Shown here: piece after piece, positions 1 to 5,070 of the stretch
Position numbering within the stretch: position 1 is the first letter of the stretch
Layout: every line of letters starts with the position of its first letter
Origin: an uncultured Eubacterium sp.
Lineage (GTDB): Bacteria > Bacillota > Clostridia > Lachnospirales > Lachnospiraceae
Assembly (NCBI GenBank): GCA_905236735.1
Contig: CAJOOU010000109.1
Coordinates: 1-5,070 of the forward strand
DNA length: 5,070 bases
Direction: 5' to 3'
The notes under the pieces: generated by a model
Seen by the model: the letters and a program-made list of their open reading frames with translations, nothing else
The model's database searches: none
What the model was told of the DNA's origin: nothing
Translations under genes and position numbers: made by a program

Positions 1-425
1 AAAAATACATTCCTTTTATCCTTATCAAGCTCTCTTACAAATCTTTCTATGATTCCGGTAAGCTCACTTAACAGTACCTCATCTTCTGCCCGGCAGGTAG
101 AGGCTGTCACTTCCGCCAGCTCGTCTATACAGCTCTCGTAAGCCGCCCCTACTCTTTTGCCGGCATGTTTTTTCCTATACATATCTATGGCCCCGTTCCT
201 GCATATTTTGGCCAAAAAAGCCGACAATACCTCTGGCCACGACGGTGGCATATTATTCCAGGCTTTCAAATATGTATCGTTTACATTTTCCTTTGAATCC
301 TCTGCCGAAAACAGAATATTATCGGATATTTTCAAAAGGTATTTTCCGTATGATTTTTCCGTCTCTGTTATTGCCGACTCGTTTCTGTCCCAGTAAAGAT
401 TAATTATCTCCTCGTCCGTCTTCAT
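1..425 (-). CDS. ECF-type sigma-70 family RNA polymerase sigma factor (3' end truncated by window)
   Basis: The open frame runs from ATG at 425-423 off the left edge, giving 141 codons with no stop. Residues about 5-90 resemble sigma region 2: EEIINLYWDRNESAI, then the region 2 core DSKENVNDTYLKAWNNMPP at about 43-61, then LSAFLAKICRNGAIDMYRKK at about 67-86. The AEDEVLLSELTGIIERFV stretch and the E/D-K-R-NVF tail match the linker and the beginning of region 4; the rest of region 4 lies beyond base 1. This pattern is typical of a large group of ECF sigma factors in gut Firmicutes, which direct RNA polymerase to dedicated promoters. The start is supported by an AGGGGA SD 6 nt upstream, and no other ATG precedes the conserved region. 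The start lies 26 nt inside the DUF4349 gene in a different frame, suggesting translational coupling. The family call is strong; the stimulus and regulon are unknown. The sequence at 1463-1323 upstream suggests autoregulation (see promoter). Confidence 0.9.
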   Translation of the reverse strand, partial: MKTDEEIINLYWDRNESAITETEKSYGKYLLKISDNILFSAEDSKENVNDTYLKAWNNMPPSWPEVLSAFLAKICRNGAIDMYRKKHAGKRVGAAYESCIDELAEVTASTCRAEDEVLLSELTGIIERFVRELDKDKRNVF

Positions 426-1323
426 TGTTTTCCCCTTTTTTTACCCTTTTCTTTCTGATTTTCCCAATCACAAGAAACGCTATAGCGCCAATAACGGCAA
501 TAGCTGCAATATACGGCAGTCCCGCAATGAGGGCAACCGTCAAATCAACAATCACACCGCCAAGGATACCGGCATTTGTCACAAACCCCTTTGATATCCT
601 TTTTCCAATCGAATCATCTTTAACAACAGAGACATTTTCCACCTCTGTTACATCTATGGTTATCGTTACATAATTTATCCTGTTGTCGTAAATCTTTAAG
701 GTCTGTTCGTAGCTCGAAAGTTCATATTCCACATCGGAAAGCCTCTCCTCGAGAGCCACAATATCGTCTATGGACTCTGCCTCCTCCATCAGTTCAAGCA
801 GCCTTTCGTGCTGGGTTTTAAGTGCTTCGATGTGAGACTCGGTGTCATAATAATCCATGGTGACATCTTCCTGCTGCTCGCTCTCATAGATTTTGGTACC
901 GAAGCTTTCCGAATCACTCAGAAAATCCCCGGCATTTTCTTCAGGTATGCGGACGGTATAATACGAATACTGTCCTCCACCGCTGATATTTGACGATTCT
1001 ATATATCCACCGTACTCACTTACCTTGCTTTTAATAAGGTCTGCCGTCTTTTCCCCGTCAGTTGTCTCTATTCCAAAGCTGTAGGTTTTAATCAGCTTCT
1101 GTCCGTACTCAGATATCTCCTGCGATTCATCTGCCGAAGCATCTGCTTCCGTTTCGTAAACTTCCTCATCCTCATAATCCCAGCCGTAGTCTTTAGCCTC
1201 CTCATAGGTCGCACCGCTCATAGCCGCGCTGTCTGCTGCCGCGTCCTCTCCTATAGCCGCACCGCCGCAGCCGGATAGTCCAATCATACCTGCCAGCAAA
1301 AAAACAAAATACCTCTTTTTCAT
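400..1323 (-). CDS. DUF4349 domain lipoprotein with C-terminal membrane segment
   Basis: This 307-residue protein starts with a lipoprotein signal peptide (MKKRYFVFLLAG, lipobox LSGC with Cys19). An acidic low-complexity linker (about 22-70) follows, then the DUF4349 domain (about 71-228). The domain shows the usual features: a paired alpha/beta part with YGGYIESSNISGG and YYTVRIPEENAGDFL, a helical charged hairpin likely to form a coiled coil (about 160-208, with ALEERLSDVEYELSSYE), and the closing strand NYVTITIDV. Residues about 252-287 are a long hydrophobic segment broken by Gly-Leu-Pro, followed by a basic tail KIRKKRVKK. The protein is therefore probably tethered at both ends, with the domain outside and a short tail inside. 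The frame can be extended upstream to an ATG at 1359, but that would start inside the -10 promoter element; the ATG at 1323 has a perfect SD and the signal peptide. The function of DUF4349 is not established. Its overlap with the ECF sigma gene suggests a role in envelope sensing or sigma control (inference). Confidence 0.9.
   Translation of the reverse strand: MKKRYFVFLLAGMIGLSGCGGAAIGEDAAADSAAMSGATYEEAKDYGWDYEDEEVYETEADASADESQEISEYGQKLIKTYSFGIETTDGEKTADLIKSKVSEYGGYIESSNISGGGQYSYYTVRIPEENAGDFLSDSESFGTKIYESEQQEDVTMDYYDTESHIEALKTQHERLLELMEEAESIDDIVALEERLSDVEYELSSYEQTLKIYDNRINYVTITIDVTEVENVSVVKDDSIGKRISKGFVTNAGILGGVIVDLTVALIAGLPYIAAIAVIGAIAFLVIGKIRKKRVKKGENNEDGRGDN
431..436 (-). promoter_or_regulatory. 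Ribosome binding site of the sigma factor, inside the DUF4349 gene
   Basis: On the minus strand AGGGGA is followed by 5-6 nt of A-rich spacer and the ATG at 425-423. It lies within the last codons of the DUF4349 gene, so ribosomes finishing that gene pass over it. This supports both the chosen sigma start and coupled translation. Confidence 0.65.
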
Positions 1324-1330
1324 AATGTTT

Positions 1331-1339
1331 TCCTCCTTT
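1331..1339 (-). promoter_or_regulatory. Ribosome binding site that fixes the DUF4349 protein start
   Basis: The minus strand reads AAAGGAGGA followed by 7 nt and ATG at 1323-1321. This near-perfect SD identifies the real start of the lipoprotein, 12 codons downstream of the longest possible frame. Confidence 0.88.
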
Positions 1340-1357
1340 ATGTCTTTACCATATATC

Positions 1358-1382
1358 ACGGCAAAAAATCAAAAAGGTTACA
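1358..1382 (-). promoter_or_regulatory. ECF sigma-type promoter for the DUF4349-sigma operon
   Basis: On the minus strand TGTAAC (1382-1377) is followed by exactly 16 nt, which are T-rich (1376-1361), and then CGTGAT (1360-1355). This is the layout of Gram-positive ECF promoters, with an AAC-containing -35 element and a CGT-containing -10 element, as in the TGAAAC-N16-CGT promoters of Bacillus sigma W/X/M. Transcription should start near 1350, leaving a leader of about 27 nt that contains the SD. The element lies in the only sizeable gap in the window, directly after the stop codon of the preceding gene and upstream of an operon encoding an ECF sigma factor. Autoregulation by that factor is the simplest inference. 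Confidence 0.7.
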
Positions 1383-1385
1383 ATT

Positions 1386-1808
1386 TTATTCAATTATTTC
1401 TGTGGTATTTTCATCCAGGCCGCTCGATATCTCCTGCCAGGTGGAAATATTATAATATCCTTCTTTGTCCTTTACAGGATAAACCACTTCCAGTTCCACA
1501 TACAAAGACCTTGTATCGGATATGGCCACATTGAAATTAACGGTATTTCCGAACTTTTTAAAATACTCTGCCCTGCTCATTCCACTCTCATAGGCATCGG
1601 AAAGTTCTTCGTCTATCTCACAAAGCCTCTCTTCGGCAATATTGCAGGCTTCGTAATAACCGCTTGTCTTTTCCTCGGATTTTTCCGTAAGTGATCTGTC
1701 CGCCAAAGCGCTCGAAAGAGTAAGGGCTGCAAAGCTCACCAGACATAAAACAAAGAATATGAGCATAACAGAGCTCGTACCTATATTCATCCCATAACTT
1801 TTTTTCAT
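1386..1808 (-). CDS. Small pilus-operon protein with N-terminal membrane helix, unknown function
   Basis: This 140-residue protein has a short polar N-terminus with NIGTSS (8-13), one hydrophobic helix (about 14-34) ending in SSALADRSL, a charged probably helical stretch (35-75) and a beta-rich C-terminal part (about 88-125, with SLYVELEVVYPV and YYNISTWQEI). The plan of one N-terminal helix plus a small extracytoplasmic domain resembles pilins and minor pseudopilins, but there is no GFxxxE-type processing motif. The start ATG overlaps the preceding stop by one base (TAATG), with a GAGGGGG SD 5 nt upstream, so translation is probably coupled. It is the last gene of the pilus-like operon. I do not recognise a named family. 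A membrane-anchored accessory or minor pilin-like subunit is the best guess from context. Confidence 0.8.
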   Translation of the reverse strand: MKKSYGMNIGTSSVMLIFFVLCLVSFAALTLSSALADRSLTEKSEEKTSGYYEACNIAEERLCEIDEELSDAYESGMSRAEYFKKFGNTVNFNVAISDTRSLYVELEVVYPVKDKEGYYNISTWQEISSGLDENTTEIIE

Positions 1809-2236
1809 TACTGCCCCCTCACTCTCTGATGATATATTCTTGTGCCAAGAGAATATATTTCACTCTCGTCTTCTATTGTGACGGCTTTTATATCCGCCAG
1901 AGAAAACATCCCTTCCTCTGAAGATGTAAGGCTTACCTTGTATACCGCCTCGTTGCCGGATGTCGCCAGCCACGACTCGTCAAAATAAAGTGTTATAACA
2001 TTACCTGTCATTTGGCTCTCCGGAAAATACTCCGCAGCCGCCCCGGCGTCACCATCTGCCGCCTCAAAAGCCTCTGCCAGCGAGATGCAGCTAACTATGG
2101 CGTGTTCCTTTTCTTCATTGCTTTTATTTATCGAATGTCCGAGTGCAAACATCTGTATACATACTGCTGCCGCAAGCGAAAAAAACAGTACCGCGATTAT
2201 GAGTTCTATCAGAAACAGATTGGATTTTGAATGCAT
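1808..2236 (-). CDS. Pseudopilin-like protein with prepilin-type N-terminus
   Basis: This 142-residue protein begins with a short positively charged leader (MHSKSN) followed by LFLIELIIAVLFFSLAAA. This aligns with the prepilin consensus G-F-T-L-I-E-L, placing Glu11 at mature position +5, the residue that normally orients subunits during assembly. The usual glycine before the cleavage site is replaced by Asn6 (Ser5 before it). The hydrophobic helix spans about 7-30, and an amphipathic continuation follows (HSINKSNEEKEHAIVSCISLAEAFEAA). The C-terminal part (about 78-137) appears beta-rich. Length and plan fit a minor pseudopilin of a type II secretion or type IV pilus-like system. The ATG overlaps the upstream stop by one base (TAATG), with a strong GGGAGGTGA SD (2251-2243). 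Processing would need a prepilin peptidase, which is not in this window. The pilin-like call is firm; the role as major or minor subunit is unknown. Confidence 0.85.
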   Translation of the reverse strand: MHSKSNLFLIELIIAVLFFSLAAAVCIQMFALGHSINKSNEEKEHAIVSCISLAEAFEAADGDAGAAAEYFPESQMTGNVITLYFDESWLATSGNEAVYKVSLTSSEEGMFSLADIKAVTIEDESEIYSLGTRIYHQRVRGQ

Positions 2237-2721
2237 TAACTCTCACCTCCCGCGACAGTGCGTGAAGCTATATAAAAAGATATCTCATCCCTGCCCGGGC
2301 ATCTGAGCGATATGCTGATGAGATTATCCGATGTTTTTTTCACATTAAAAGCTTCCGCCTCAATAACCGTCTGTCCGCTTGACGGCGGTACATCCGTACC
2401 TTTTTTTATGACAAGCTCCCTTATATAACCGTCGTATAGATATATATAAGTAACATAATCAGTATCATAAACAGACTCCGAGAGCACCAGAGCATCGGAA
2501 TCTCCAAAAGATGCCACCTCTATCCTGTTGTCCCTGTCGTACTGACGGAGTTTTTCGGTCAGATACTGGTAGGCCGTCCTGTCTGTGTAATTGTCTTCCA
2601 TACTTTCCACCGAGGATTCATATACATCAGCTCCTATTGCCACTATCGCCATAGATGATACGGCAAATAGGATAAAAAGAGTTATGACGAAAAGTAAATC
2701 CACCATGTGTCTGTTTTTCAT
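2236..2721 (-). CDS. DUF4860-like membrane-anchored protein of the pilus operon
   Basis: This 161-residue protein starts RHMVDLLFVITLFILFA, with one membrane helix at about 8-30. Next comes ADVYESSVESMEDNYTDRTAYQYLTEKLRQYD (about 31-62), a helix characteristic of DUF4860 proteins as I recall them. The remaining part is beta-rich (66-153): EVASFGDSDALVLSE, a tyrosine-rich YVTYIYLYDGYIRELVI segment, and ISISLRCPG followed by ISFYIAS. The plan of N-terminal helix, extended helix and beta domain resembles a minor pilin, with Asp8 roughly where prepilins carry Glu+5, but no cleavage site is evident. The ATG comes 1 nt after the preceding stop, with a GAGAGGGA SD upstream, and the gene's own stop overlaps the next start. 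DUF4860 has no established function. Its position next to GspF-like and pseudopilin genes supports a structural or accessory pilus role (inference). Confidence 0.85.
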   Translation of the reverse strand: MKNRHMVDLLFVITLFILFAVSSMAIVAIGADVYESSVESMEDNYTDRTAYQYLTEKLRQYDRDNRIEVASFGDSDALVLSESVYDTDYVTYIYLYDGYIRELVIKKGTDVPPSSGQTVIEAEAFNVKKTSDNLISISLRCPGRDEISFYIASRTVAGGES

Positions 2722-2722
2722 A

Positions 2723-3055
2723 TTACTCGTTCCCTCTCAAAATAACAGTGGTATCCGGTCTTAAATTGGAGCCTATATAATCATAGGTCACAAAAAACAA
2801 ATCTTCGTTATATGTAAGGCCGTAGTGCTCCTTTAAATAATCCAGAGATGCAGGATAGGCCCCTTCAAGTGCGTAGCATTCCACTATGGTTTTATTCAGG
2901 GCGTTTTCCAGACTTTCTTTCTGTTTTTGCGTATTGCTTTTGCCAAAGCTGTTTATTGCAAATATAAAAACCAGCATAACAAAAGCAAAAATCACAGGAT
3001 ATATAAGTCCTGCCCATCTGAAGTTTCTGCTGTTTTCACTTCCGAATCTTGCCAT
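2723..3055 (-). CDS. Small single-pass pilin-like protein, unknown family
   Basis: This 110-residue protein has a basic cytoplasmic N-terminus (MARFGSENSRNFRWAG), one hydrophobic helix (about 15-37), a polar helix (KSNTQKQKESLENALNKTIVECYALEG) and a short C-terminal domain with YPASLDYLKEHYGL and FFVTYDYIGSNLRPDTTVI. The sequence of long helix followed by a GxYPxSLdxL-like stretch recalls small pseudopilins of the GspG type. However, the N-terminal leader is longer than usual and no Glu+5 motif is visible. The ATG has an AGGAGG SD 6 nt upstream that overlaps the stop codon of the GspF-like gene. One nucleotide separates its stop from the DUF4860 start. Four consecutive single-helix proteins follow the platform gene, so an extracytoplasmic filament or tip component is a reasonable inference. 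Confidence 0.8.
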   Translation of the reverse strand: MARFGSENSRNFRWAGLIYPVIFAFVMLVFIFAINSFGKSNTQKQKESLENALNKTIVECYALEGAYPASLDYLKEHYGLTYNEDLFFVTYDYIGSNLRPDTTVILRGNE

Positions 3056-3061
3056 GGCCGG

Positions 3062-3068
3062 CCTCCTA
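3062..3068 (-). promoter_or_regulatory. Ribosome binding site fused to the upstream stop codon (TAGGAGG)
   Basis: The stop TAG of the GspF-like gene (3068-3066) forms the beginning of the SD AGGAGG (3067-3062) for the 110-residue protein, 6 nt before its ATG. A terminating ribosome would be positioned on the next start site, which argues for coupled translation. Confidence 0.75.
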
Positions 3069-4109
3069 TCCTATCGAAGACATTATTCCCATCAGAGGGA
3101 GGATTACGGAGAGCAAAATCATTCCCACAATAACCGAAAGCACGATTACAAGGGTGGGCTCTATTATGGCAATAATACTTACCAGTTTTTTGTTTATCTC
3201 CTTATCATAAGACTCCGATATCTGCTTCATCACCGAGTCCGAAGCTCCGCTCTTAAATCCAACGGATATCATTCTGTTATAAATTGTCGAGAAAATATTG
3301 GCTCCCGCAACAGACTCTGCAAAATCATATCCCTCCATGATATGCTCACGGCAGGCATTTATTTTTTCTACAGTAGAAGGATGCTCTATTATCTCCGCTA
3401 CCATTTCAAGAGAAGATATGGTATCGAGGCCGCTCGAAAGAGCCAGAGCCATACCGCTGGCAAACCTTCCTGCTGCTACCCTCGTATAAAATCCCCTCGT
3501 TAAAGGAAAGGCATTTAAAAACCTCTTTGACATAGCCTTTCCGCTACCGGTCCTTGTCGCATATATGTAAAATACCGCAACAAGGACAAGGATGGCTATA
3601 ACTACGATAATATATCTGTTAATGGCGCTGCCCAAAAGAAGAAGGGATTTGGACAGGCCCGTCATCTCGGTGCCGAGCTGTTCAAACACCTGATTAAATA
3701 TGGGCAAAACCTTTGAAACCAGGACTATCATTATAATTATCATCATGGCAACCATAATCACCGGATAGGTAATGGCGCTTTTTATGCTCTGGGCTATCTC
3801 CTCTTCCCTGTCATAGTATTCGGACAGAGACTGCATACATATATCGAGATTTCCGGACTCTTCGCCGAGTCTTATCATTTTAACCACATAATTGGGGAAT
3901 CTGCCGCTTTTATCAACGGCATCGGCAAACTTTTCTCCCTTCTCACACTCATCCAAAATAGCCTGGATAATCCTGCTGCCCGCCGGGTCCTTTGTATCTT
4001 CAAGCATAATATACATGCTTTCCACCGGTGTTATGCCCGATTTAAAAAGCAGGCTGCACTGACTGCAAAAAGATGCGATTTCTACATTTGATAATATTTT
4101 CTGACTCAT
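3066..4109 (-). CDS. GspF/PilC-family inner-membrane platform protein (type II secretion system F)
   Basis: This 347-residue protein has the two-repeat layout of the T2SSF family. Cytoplasmic repeat 1 (about 8-115) includes FCSQCSLLFKSGITPVESM and the signature IRLGEESGNL (79-88). A membrane helix follows at about 113-133, a second at about 165-184, cytoplasmic repeat 2 at about 205-310 (RFASGMALALSSGLDTISSLEMV), and a final hydrophobic segment at 311-340. Members of the family form the cytoplasmic-membrane base that couples the assembly ATPase to pilin or pseudopilin extraction. At 347 residues it is shorter than typical GspF/PilC proteins (about 400), mainly through a short N-terminus, and repeat 2 has a diverged signature, ISVGFKSGAS. 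The ATG has an AGAGGG SD 6 nt upstream that directly abuts the upstream stop (TAAAGAGGG). Context shows a platform for the four small membrane-anchored products encoded downstream. Its ATPase partner is not in the window. Confidence 0.95.
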   Translation of the reverse strand: MSQKILSNVEIASFCSQCSLLFKSGITPVESMYIMLEDTKDPAGSRIIQAILDECEKGEKFADAVDKSGRFPNYVVKMIRLGEESGNLDICMQSLSEYYDREEEIAQSIKSAITYPVIMVAMMIIIMIVLVSKVLPIFNQVFEQLGTEMTGLSKSLLLLGSAINRYIIVVIAILVLVAVFYIYATRTGSGKAMSKRFLNAFPLTRGFYTRVAAGRFASGMALALSSGLDTISSLEMVAEIIEHPSTVEKINACREHIMEGYDFAESVAGANIFSTIYNRMISVGFKSGASDSVMKQISESYDKEINKKLVSIIAIIEPTLVIVLSVIVGMILLSVILPLMGIMSSIG

Positions 4110-4121
4110 ATTCTTCCCTCT

Positions 4122-5070
4122 TTAATAGATATATTTAACAGTATAGTTTTCTCCGTCGCCTATAAATTTTTTGAGTTTTTCGTCATTTCCGCCGCTGGTC
4201 GCCGCAAAGGTGGGATCCATCAGCTGCCATTTACTTCCGGTAAACTCAATCATACCGTTTACCCAGCCCACATCATCTATATAGACGCTTATCCATGCAT
4301 GATATGCTTCTCCCGCATATCCCACCTCCAGCTGGCAGGGGATACCCTGACTTCTGAGCATACATGCCATTAAAGACGCATAGTCAAGGCATATGCCCTT
4401 TCCGCTCGAAAGGGTAGTATCCGGATCCGGTATATAACCGTTTTCGAGATTGGCCGCATGGTCGTAATCATATTCAATATTTTCTATAACATAGTTGTAA
4501 ACATTGGAAACCACATCCAGATCCGTATCAGCACTTTCGGCAAGTTCCTGTCCTTTTGAAACGGCTGCACTTGACTCTGTAAACGAGCAGTATTTATTGG
4601 GATACAGATAAGGGCCGAATTCGTTATCAATTACGGCATCAACCTCTCCTGCAAGACAGGTGGAATACTGGTTGTCCGTAATATTTTCAAAAACCGTCAC
4701 AGAATATGTGCCGCTCCCTGCTGAAAGAGGGAAGGCTTCATAACTGTCCGAATTCAGGTCATAGGTATATGTTATTCCGTCAGGGCCGGCTATCTGTAGT
4801 TTGACCTTGCTGTTTTCTCCGCTGTAGCACACCATAACATATCCTTCAGATGCGTTGGAATAATCTATGACGGCATTCTCACCGGATGTCTCATTTTCCC
4901 CACTTGCCTGCGGAACGAGCACACTTGGAGTGTTGTCCCTGCTGCCGGCCGTATTTGCGCCGGACTCTTCATGGCTTTCATCCTGTGAGACGGTCTTAGA
5001 GCTGTTTGTATCTGTATCAGAACTCTCCTTGCACCCCGCCGGAAAAAAACACAAAATCAAAAACAGACAC
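4122..5070 (-). CDS. Transglutaminase-like secreted lipoprotein (5' end truncated by window)
   Basis: The frame is open to the right edge. A TTG at 5060-5058 could be read as a start, but the preceding in-frame codons encode more hydrophobic residues (CLFL), so the real start lies beyond 5070. The visible end of the signal peptide is hydrophobic and reaches PAGC (Cys at 5033-5031), a lipobox with an unusual Pro at -3. A Ser/Asp/Glu-rich linker follows, then a beta-rich domain with SKVKLQIAGPDGITYTYDL and GTYSVTVFEN. The transglutaminase-like core shows the expected Cys-His-Asp set: GICLDYASL (Cys codon 4391-4389), YHAWISVY (His codon 4301-4299) and WQLMDPTF (Asp codon 4217-4215). The superfamily contains proteases and acyl-transfer enzymes acting through a thiol. 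The protein should sit outside the membrane. It precedes the GspF-like gene by 12 nt, so action on a pilus subunit or the cell wall is possible but not shown. Confidence 0.9.
   Translation of the reverse strand, partial: CLFLILCFFPAGCKESSDTDTNSSKTVSQDESHEESGANTAGSRDNTPSVLVPQASGENETSGENAVIDYSNASEGYVMVCYSGENSKVKLQIAGPDGITYTYDLNSDSYEAFPLSAGSGTYSVTVFENITDNQYSTCLAGEVDAVIDNEFGPYLYPNKYCSFTESSAAVSKGQELAESADTDLDVVSNVYNYVIENIEYDYDHAANLENGYIPDPDTTLSSGKGICLDYASLMACMLRSQGIPCQLEVGYAGEAYHAWISVYIDDVGWVNGMIEFTGSKWQLMDPTFAATSGGNDEKLKKFIGDGENYTVKYIY

Noticed and set aside
157..396. Plus-strand open frame of 79 codons
   Set aside because: It lies opposite the clearly recognisable sigma region 2 coding sequence and shows no SD or domain.
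647..670. Two further minus-strand TGTAAC strings (670-665 and 652-647)
   Set aside because: Neither has CGT at the 16-nt distance; they encode the Val-Thr residues of the DUF4349 closing strand and its continuation.
1324..1359. ATG at 1359 as start of the DUF4349 protein (adds MIYGKDIKEENI)
   Set aside because: It coincides with the -10 promoter element, has no SD, and would place a polar stretch before the lipoprotein signal peptide. The ATG at 1323 has an ideal SD.
1325..1534. Plus-strand open frame of 69 codons across the promoter gap
   Set aside because: It runs antisense over the DUF4349 promoter and the 3' end of the 140-residue gene, has no SD, and its product is low in recognisable features.
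2886..3503. Plus-strand open frame of 205 codons, opposite the GspF-like and 110-residue genes
   Set aside because: It is antisense to two well-supported genes, has no SD, and encodes an Arg/His/Tyr/Ser-rich product with no recognisable domain.
711..4411. Recurring CTTTCGAGC string (near 711-720, 1709-1718, 3431-3440, 4404-4411)
   Set aside because: Each copy is in frame and encodes Leu-Ser-Ser with the same preferred codons; spacing is irregular and flanks are unrelated, so this is codon bias, not a repeat element.
5058..5060. TTG at 5060-5058 as start of the transglutaminase-like protein
   Set aside because: The frame remains open to the window edge and the preceding codons continue the hydrophobic signal peptide; a start here would leave no basic N-region.

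Overview
All eight supported genes lie on the minus strand, so biological order runs from about 5070 down to 1. Features pointing to a Clostridia/Lachnospiraceae-type Firmicute are: moderate GC, frequent ATA isoleucine codons, strong GGAGG-type Shine-Dalgarno (SD) sites, lipoprotein signal peptides, a DUF4860 protein next to a GspF-type protein, and an ECF sigma factor of a type common in gut clostridia. The genus cannot be fixed from this sequence.

Region 1 (5070 to 1386) is one tightly packed operon segment. It encodes a transglutaminase-like secreted lipoprotein (its 5' end lies beyond the window), a GspF/PilC-family inner-membrane platform protein, and four small proteins that each have one N-terminal membrane helix: 110 aa unknown, 161 aa DUF4860-like, 142 aa pseudopilin-like and 140 aa unknown. 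Junctions are 12 nt, 10 nt, 1 nt, a 1-nt overlap (TAATG) and a 1-nt overlap (TAATG). This looks like the distal part of a reduced type IV pilus or type II secretion-like assembly system. The assembly ATPase and prepilin peptidase are not in the window; an ATPase might lie upstream of 5070.

Region 2 (1385 to 1) begins after a 62-nt gap. The gap holds a convincing ECF-type promoter (TGTAAC, 16 nt, CGTGAT) followed by a strong SD. It drives a DUF4349 lipoprotein that also has a C-terminal membrane segment, and then an ECF sigma factor whose start lies 26 nt inside the DUF4349 gene and whose 3' end is cut off by the window. The natural reading is an autoregulated sigma factor unit in which the DUF4349 protein is a candidate envelope sensor or regulator. 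No terminator separates the two regions, so read-through from the pilus operon into the sigma unit is possible.

The main points of interest are the minimal pilus-like module with an embedded transglutaminase-like lipoprotein and a non-glycine prepilin site, and the promoter that links the sigma factor to its own operon. No RNA genes, mobile elements, CRISPR arrays or significant repeats were found. No gene-free stretch exceeds 62 nt.
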